Positions 58,808 to 64,000 of a DNA stretch of 64,000 nt are shown here, piece by piece. This DNA comes from Icerya purchasi. Lineage: Eukaryota > Arthropoda > Insecta > Hemiptera > Monophlebidae. Position numbers and translations under genes: made by a program. The notes below the pieces were generated by a model. It saw only the letters and a list, made by a program, of their open reading frames with translations, was not told where the DNA came from and made no database searches. The DNA lies in NCBI GenBank assembly GCA_039619475.1, contig CM077115.1, positions 145,890,274-145,954,273 of the forward strand, given 5' to 3'. How positions within the stretch are numbered: the stretch's first letter is position 1; each line of letters begins with the position of its first letter.

Positions 58808-60132
58808 TCTTATACACACACATATATATATATATGTTTATATATAAACTTGATTTTGCAAACTTTACCACAGGAACAACCGTTGGATTTCCGGGTGACA
58901 GACTTCGATAATTATTATAGAGGGATCGATTTTATTTGATTATGTCATTTTTTACAAAATTAAATAAAAAGGTGATAAAAAAATTCTTCGCGTTAATGGT
59001 TACAGGTTTAATTACAAGATACTTGATATAAACATGTTACAGATGTTTTAGTGTTATTACCGGCATGAAAATGTATATATATATATGAAGTAGATAATCA
59101 CTAAAAAAATTTTCAAATTTTCCGAAAAGATTTATTTATTTACGAAAATCTATAATCTTACACTATTAAAAGAAAATGTGAGTAATGGAAAACAAAGTTC
59201 CGGGAATAAAAGCTCGGCTGGCAATGACTTGTACAGATTACATTTAGAGCTGATATGGAATAGATATTAACTCCGGATGAATAAAATTTTATTAAGCGAC
59301 TACGCCCCCGGAATTTCTCGCTGAAGAAAACACCTTCCAAAAAATTGAGGTGCAATTAGAATCCAAAAAACACAATGCTTCACAATCAAAAACAATCATA
59401 TAGCATTTGGAATACACTTATACACCTGCTATCCATTATGATACCGAATTTGAGGTTGTAAAATAAAGAGCTGCTGTTTACTTTTCGGAAAAAAATTTTC
59501 AACCGTGATTATTGATTTTATTAATTTTTGATTAGATTATGTTTTTTTCTTTTTTTGAAAAAATGAAAAATTAATTTTTCGAACAACTTTTAAACACATT
59601 TTAATTAAAAATAGCGAATATTTACATTTGTTAAATTTATTCCAAAAACAAAAAACAAATTAATAAATAAATAGATAAATAAGTAATAAAAAAAGAAAAA
59701 AACATATTTCCATGTTCAATAATAAAGAATAAAGAAGTCGCTGTTGCATAAGACGATATGAGTGATTACCGTATTTTTATTATCAAAAAAAAAAAAAAAA
59801 AAAAAAAGAAATATAAATAAAATTTAAAAATATCTGAATGTACTCGGAGGGAGATTATTTTTAAACATAGTAATGTTTGGGTTTGCGATAGGGCTTAAAT
59901 GATATGTGCTCACATACGATTATATTAGAAAGGAAGAAATAAACAGGAAAAATGGGGATATATTTCCTTTTTAATTTAATCCTGGTGTATAAGTCAAATT
60001 CTGCCCCATTAAAATTTGATTCGCTTCCCGGTAATATCGAAGGGATGAATTTATTAATTGTTTTAAACCGCTTCACCTATTAGAGTAATACAAGGATATG
60101 GTTACTGGTTTTTCATTTTTCGATAAGTGAAA

Positions 60133-60167
<35 letters not shown>

Positions 60168-60189
60168 ATTTCGCCTAACAACAACACTG
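58808..60189. other. No gene seen
   Basis: AT-rich, with an A run at 59785-59807 and a T run at 60131-60164. The T run could be the tail of a minus-strand insertion, but no body is recognised to its right. Confidence 0.45.
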
Positions 60190-60463
60190 ATTCTATCTAT
60201 CACAATTGTATTTTAAACCGATGGATAGACATTACAGTTTTTGACCATTTCGTCGCGGTATTTTTTCCGACGTAAAAGTTGTTTTCATCACTTATTATTT
60301 CTTCATTTTCTTCATCTATGTTGCATACATCATTATAAAATATTTATTTTTCTACAACATCCTCTTCAATTTCTTCCTCATCTGCTAAGCCAAAAATTTC
60401 TTATGAATCAGAGTCAGATGACTCCTCTAACCACTCGCGTACTTTATCAAGTGTGTAACTCAT
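60190..60463 (-). pseudogene. piggyBac-like transposase N terminus, stops
   Basis: From an ATG at 60463 on the minus strand: MSYTLDKVREWLEESSDSDS, stop, EIFGLADEEEIEEDVVEK, stop, IFYNDVCNIDEENEEIISDE and NNFYVGKNTATKWSKTVMSI. An acidic, serine-rich N terminus followed by FY.GK...TKWSK is the usual opening of piggyBac-family transposases. Two early stops and the missing DDD catalytic part make it nonfunctional. Confidence 0.75.
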
Positions 60464-60980
60464 AATTTGTATTAGAGTAAGAAAAAAACACAAAAAAAGC
60501 GTATTAAAGCAGAGTAAGATCTGTTCGTCACCGCGACCCGGGGGTCACTGTGAAAAACAAAATTCAAGTACAAAAAATGACAAGAAAAAATACAAAAAAC
60601 TCAAAAACTGAAATAATTTATTTACTAAGCGTCTAGGAAAATAATAATATGATAAAATACATTTATAACTTTACACAGCTTTGAGTCAAAATTATAGTAA
60701 CATTTGACGCGTAATAAAAAAATACTAGCAATATTCGTTAACTCCTAACTATCACGTTACTGGTCGCGCGGATTACTATTGTAGACCGTGGGAAAAAATG
60801 TAAATAACTGAAGAAGTACGCGGAAATTGTTCCCAAAAACAGCGACATGTTATGCATTAAACTCTAACACAGGAAGGTAACCTGAAAACCTCATCACCCA
60901 AATCCACGCAACTTTAAAATAACTGACAAAACAAAAGTGCTAGACTACTATTGTAGTCCGCGCGACCACTGTAGTGTTAA
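60190..60980 (-). mobile_element. piggyBac-like element, 5' end only
   Basis: Right edge: TTAA at 60977-60980 next to CACTACAGTGGTCGCGCGGA (minus strand), a plausible terminal repeat. A similar GGTCGCGCGGATTACTATTG sits inverted at about 60762-60781, a subterminal repeat arrangement known from piggyBac-like elements. Inside, on the minus strand, is the start of a transposase gene. The element is cut at its 3' side near 60170, where a long T run begins. Confidence 0.65.
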
Positions 60981-60981
60981 A

Positions 60982-61192
60982 CAAAACAACTCATCAGCTT
61001 ATCCAACCCATAATTCATACCGAGCACAAATTCTCCAGTCGTCCAACTCACGACAAAATTGAACGCCTCCTACGTTTTCTCAAGACCACTAGCCTATTCC
61101 ACTCCATCTAACTCTTATCTTATCCGTGCCTCTGGCCTAGGCGGCGGTTAATCAAAGAAGAAGAATAAGAAGAAAACAACTCCCAATTATTA
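60982..61192 (+). mobile_element. I-type LINE C terminus and (GAA)-like tail
   Basis: Plus strand: SSRPTHDKIERLLRFLKTTS then LFHSI, the last residues of an I-superfamily ORF2, followed by the 3' signature TATCCGTGCCTCTGGCCTAG, GCGGCGGTTAATC and AAAGAAGAAGAATAAGAAG. Its 3' signature matches 11640-11700 (-) and 24533-24600 (-). Only about 40 codons remain. It directly abuts the piggyBac-like end. Confidence 0.8.
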
Positions 61193-61323
61193 ATAACTAA
61201 TTGAGTAAAATTAAACAAAAATAGTTTTTGAAGAAAAATGAGTATCCTTTAAATACGTTAAAACAAAAGGAAAAAAAAGATTTTTTTTTCCCAACGATAA
61301 TTTTTAAAAAGTAATCGCTGAAC

Positions 61324-62611
61324 TTCCCTAACACCAGTTCCGTGCAAAATATTAGAAAAAATGGTCAGTAAACGTCTAATCTGGTACATCGACAAAAATA
61401 AAACGTTAAGCACCTGCCAAAGTGGTTTTAGGAAAAAAAGGTCAACCGTAGATCATCTATTCAGCCTCCAAAACGAAGTCCTGAATGCATTCCACAGCAA
61501 ACAAAGCGTACTGTCTATCTTCTTCGACCTCGAAAAAGCCTATGACAAAGCTTGGCGTTTCAAAATTATTCAAAAACTTCATCTTATTGGAATAAGAGGA
61601 CACCTCGGATTCTTCATTATAAACTTTCTCACTGACCGAACGTTTAGAGTAAGAGTTAATAATACATATTCCCACTTACACACTATTGGAAACGGTGTTC
61701 CACAAGGATCAGTGTTAAGCACTATCTTATTCATACTACTTATAGACAGCATAAAAGAAATTGTCCCACGTCCAGTGTCACTAAGAATTTTTGTCGACGA
61801 CATAAACATCTCAATATGTACAAATAACTTAAACATTGCTCAAAAAGTTATACAAGACACCTTAGATCTCCTTCAAAAATGGGCGGATATAAATGGATTA
61901 GTCTTCTCAGAATCTAAAACCCACTGTGTTTTATTTACTAGAAAGTATAAATCCCAAAAACCAACTCTTAAATTCAATGGACGTACTCTCGAAGTCAAAC
62001 CATGTACTAAATTTCTTGGGCTAACCTTTGACAGTAAATTATCTTGGACTCTTCACTATCTAGGACTTAAAAAAGACTTAATGAAAACCCTCAATATAAT
62101 TAAAACTATTAATAAGCCCAAATACGATCCATCCAGAAAATTACTAATGCAATTATATAGATCTCTCATTCGGAGTAAAATCGAAGATGGATATCCAGCT
62201 CTCAATAACGTATCCGACAAAACCTTGGCCATCATAAAACCAATACAAAACGCAGCCATACGAATGTGTATTGGAGCTTTACCATCCTCACCAATAGATA
62301 GTATTTTCTGCGAAGCAGCTGAACTTCCCTCACAATTTAGGAAAAATTTGATCACAAACAGGTTCCTCCTATCTGCTGTAACTAACCCAACAAATCCAAT
62401 ACAAAACTTGATAAATTCGTACATTAAAAACCCTTCGCGGCAGGCTGAAAAACCAATCACCAATTTTCTGTCTTTTCTAAAAAATAATGAGCTCAATTTT
62501 TCAAACCTGAACCAAGAATATACAAAATTTCCATTCTGGTTATTACAATCCCCAGACATAGATTTTTCTTTAATAAACTACAATAAATCCGAAGTCCCTC
62601 ACCATATATAA
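61324..62611 (+). CDS. LINE reverse transcriptase, open 416+ codons (N-terminally truncated)
   Basis: The frame is open from the insertion edge through ATG 61361 to the stop at 62611. It is the palm and thumb of a non-LTR RT, which copies LINE RNA onto nicked DNA. Seen in order (residues from 61361): CQSGFRKKRSTVDHL (about 20), SIFFDLEKAYDKAWRFKIIQ (about 52, catalytic D), GNGVPQGSVLSTILFILLID (about 107), LRIFVDDINISI (about 141, catalytic DD in an F-V-DD form), KFLGLTFDSKLSW (about 217). The endonuclease and fingers are lost by 5' truncation. It has no stops or frameshifts, unlike all other RT pieces here, and lacks its own start or promoter. Confidence 0.92.
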
Positions 62612-62626
62612 TTAAAAATCGTTATC

Positions 62627-63475
62627 ATGAAAAAAGTTACTAATTTTTCTAATTATGTACCCATGCTTTACAGATGGGTCAAAAATCGGAAATCAATATA
62701 CTGGATATGCGTTTTCTATCAATGGAGAGGTTAAAAACTTCAAACTTCATAAATGCTCTTCCAGCTATACAGGCGAATTAATAGCAATTTTTCACTGTTC
62801 GAAAAGCATAAAAACGAAAGAAAAAAGCAAAAATTATCTAATCCAAAGCGACTCAGTAAGCTCACTAACATTCATCCTGCGAACATTTTGTCAACTGACA
62901 AATTTGTCCAAGATATTCACCAACAACTAAACAAGTTAAAATCTCGAAACATTAATATCAAATTAATGTATATACCCAGTCATATCGGAATCTAGGGAAA
63001 TGAAATAGTAGATAACCTGGCCAAAACCGCCTCTACACCCTCTCATGCAACCTCCACCCCAGTCGCAGACATCAAACATTTACTAAATCAAACCGAAATA
63101 TCAAATTGGCAAACATCATGGAACACAAAATCCCATAACAAATTATTTCAACACAAAAAATCCGTACAACCTTGGAAAAACCTCTCCCAACTAAATCGTC
63201 AAGAAGATTTAATAATCACCAGGCTTAGAATTGGACATACGAAACTCACCCATAATTACCTCTTCCAAAAAGTCGATAAACCCCCTTGTCAGTTCTGCAA
63301 CTCCACCCCCATCACAGTCAAACACCTTCTTTACGAATTAACATTAATCAAATGCGTCTAGAACTAAAAATACCTTTAAATAATACAACCATCCCTGACA
63401 ACCAAGACGAAATTAAAAAAATTCTTACCCTGATTAGAAAACTAAACTTAACAACCAGCATTTAAAATACCTACC
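62627..63475 (+). pseudogene. LINE RNase H and zinc-like C terminus, frameshifted
   Basis: Continues the same ORF2 after a stop: MYPCFTDGSKIGNQYTGYAF (first D), SSYTGELIAIFHCSKSI (E), IQSDSVSSLTFI (D). A frameshift near 62885 leads to IKLMYIPSHIGI, a stop at 62994-62996, and GNEIVDNLAKTA (last D). Then come LIITRLRIGHTKLTHNYLFQ and PPCQFCNSTPITVKHLL (C..C....H), and another frameshift before the end. The order is the classic I-superfamily layout. Three breaks prevent a full product. Confidence 0.9.
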
Positions 63476-63580
63476 TGACACACTGGGTGTAATAATCACA
63501 GCAATTAAAAACACCCAGTATAAAAATAATAATAATAAAAAAAAAAAAAAAAAAAATCGCTGAACTATAATACAAAAATA

Positions 63581-63667
63581 CTTGAATGATAATTTTTAAA
63601 AGGAAGTTACTGAGCTATGATTTTGTAGCATAGCTCAGTAACTTCTTTTTAATAATTATCATTCAAG
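63581..63667. repeat. Perfect or near-perfect hairpin, 39-bp arms
   Basis: Left arm 63581-63619, right arm 63629-63667, 9-base loop. Both arms contain AGTTACTGAGCTATG or its complement. The arm element GATAATTTTTAAAA is also present at 61296-61309, just left of the LINE insertion, so it occurred near this site before the LINE came in. Confidence 0.92.
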
Positions 63668-64000
63668 CCAAATCCGTTTTTTCTTGCGCATTTAAAAGAT
63701 GTCCATTTTTCCAAGGAAATATTTGTTTGATTTGGTTATAGTTTATTAAGAAATTGAGTTGTTTTTTAAATAAATACTGCGAATATTATAAATGAAAGCC
63801 TTTTGTGGGAAAAAAAAAGTTTCATTCATTATTCCTTCTCGGATACTTACCGGAAGTCTCATTATTCGAACCTTATCCACGCGTTATCGATTTTTTTAAG
63901 TTTGCCCCGGTGGAAAACAAATACGGTGACTGTTTCACCATCGATGAAATTTTCCTTTTTACACGTGTGTCTCTTTCAGTCAATGTTTTTGTTAAAATTG
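63668..64000. other. No gene seen
   Basis: AT-rich end of the window. Nothing recognised. Confidence 0.5.

Larger units (their letters stand above)
61313..63565 (+). mobile_element. 5'-truncated I-superfamily LINE with 11-bp target duplication
   Basis: The insertion runs from 61324 to about 63554 and is framed by AATCGCTGAAC at 61313-61323 and 63555-63565. It starts abruptly inside the RT coding region (SLTPVPCKILEK) and ends in AATAATAATAA and a long A run (63538-63556). It contains an open RT frame, a broken RNase H and a CCHC-like end. Of all LINEs in the window it has the longest intact coding sequence and a clean target duplication, so it is among the youngest. Confidence 0.92.

Noticed and set aside
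60131..60164. Poly(T) as proof of a minus-strand LINE insertion
   Set aside because: The sequence to its right is piggyBac-like, not a LINE 3' end, so the run is treated as simple sequence.
62056..62559. 167-codon minus-strand frame
   Set aside because: Antisense shadow of the intact RT frame at 61324-62611.

Overview
The window is nuclear DNA of an arthropod, most probably an insect. It is AT-rich, has no operon-like gene order, and is packed with decayed animal transposons: Jockey and I-superfamily LINEs, LINEs of a second type with (GAA)n-like tails, tRNA-headed SINEs, mariner, piggyBac-like and Helitron pieces. The species cannot be told from the sequence alone. I found no host protein gene, rRNA gene or true tRNA gene. 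All recognisable coding sequence belongs to transposons, so this looks like a transposon-rich intergenic or intronic block.

Layout. 0-8 kb: I-type LINE relics (470-650, 775-1745), a first copy of a three-copy unclassified repeat (3165-3540), a minus-strand Jockey relic (5035-5975), a foldback with a hammerhead-ribozyme-like core (6469-6622), and a LINE interrupted by a second LINE with a 14-bp target duplication (6700-7560). 8-11.6 kb: nothing recognised. 11.6-14.2 kb: a minus-strand I-superfamily LINE (RT, RNase H, 3' end) with a 538-bp mariner deletion derivative inside it. 16.9-23.1 kb: SINE pieces, a Helitron relic holding a Jockey relic, a LINE 3' end and a complete tRNA-headed SINE. 24.5-31 kb: a cluster of I-type LINEs (endonuclease part, RNase H parts) and a second copy of the three-copy repeat, split by an insertion that carries a 190-bp-arm hairpin. 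34.5-39.4 kb: LINE relics and two SINEs, one of which shares its tail with the neighbouring LINE. 41.3-42.0 kb: a 35 x 20 bp minisatellite. 44.8-45.4 kb: a 50/53-bp tandem array. 46.7-49.0 kb: a LINE and a possible piggyBac-like insertion. 50.9-51.6 kb: a long foldback framed by direct repeats. 54.9-56.7 kb: two LINE 3' ends and a third copy of the three-copy repeat. 58.6-63.7 kb: a SINE, a piggyBac-like 5' end, a LINE 3' end, the best-preserved LINE of the window (416-codon open RT frame, 11-bp target duplication), and a 39-bp-arm hairpin.

How the parts relate. The LINEs supply reverse transcriptase, the SINEs show the marks of having used it (Pol III boxes in the head, LINE-like tail), and nested insertions give relative ages: mariner is younger than its host LINE, LINE 7146-7346 is younger than the LINE around it, and the hairpin insertion at 28 kb is younger than the repeat it splits. 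None of the elements appears able to move on its own.
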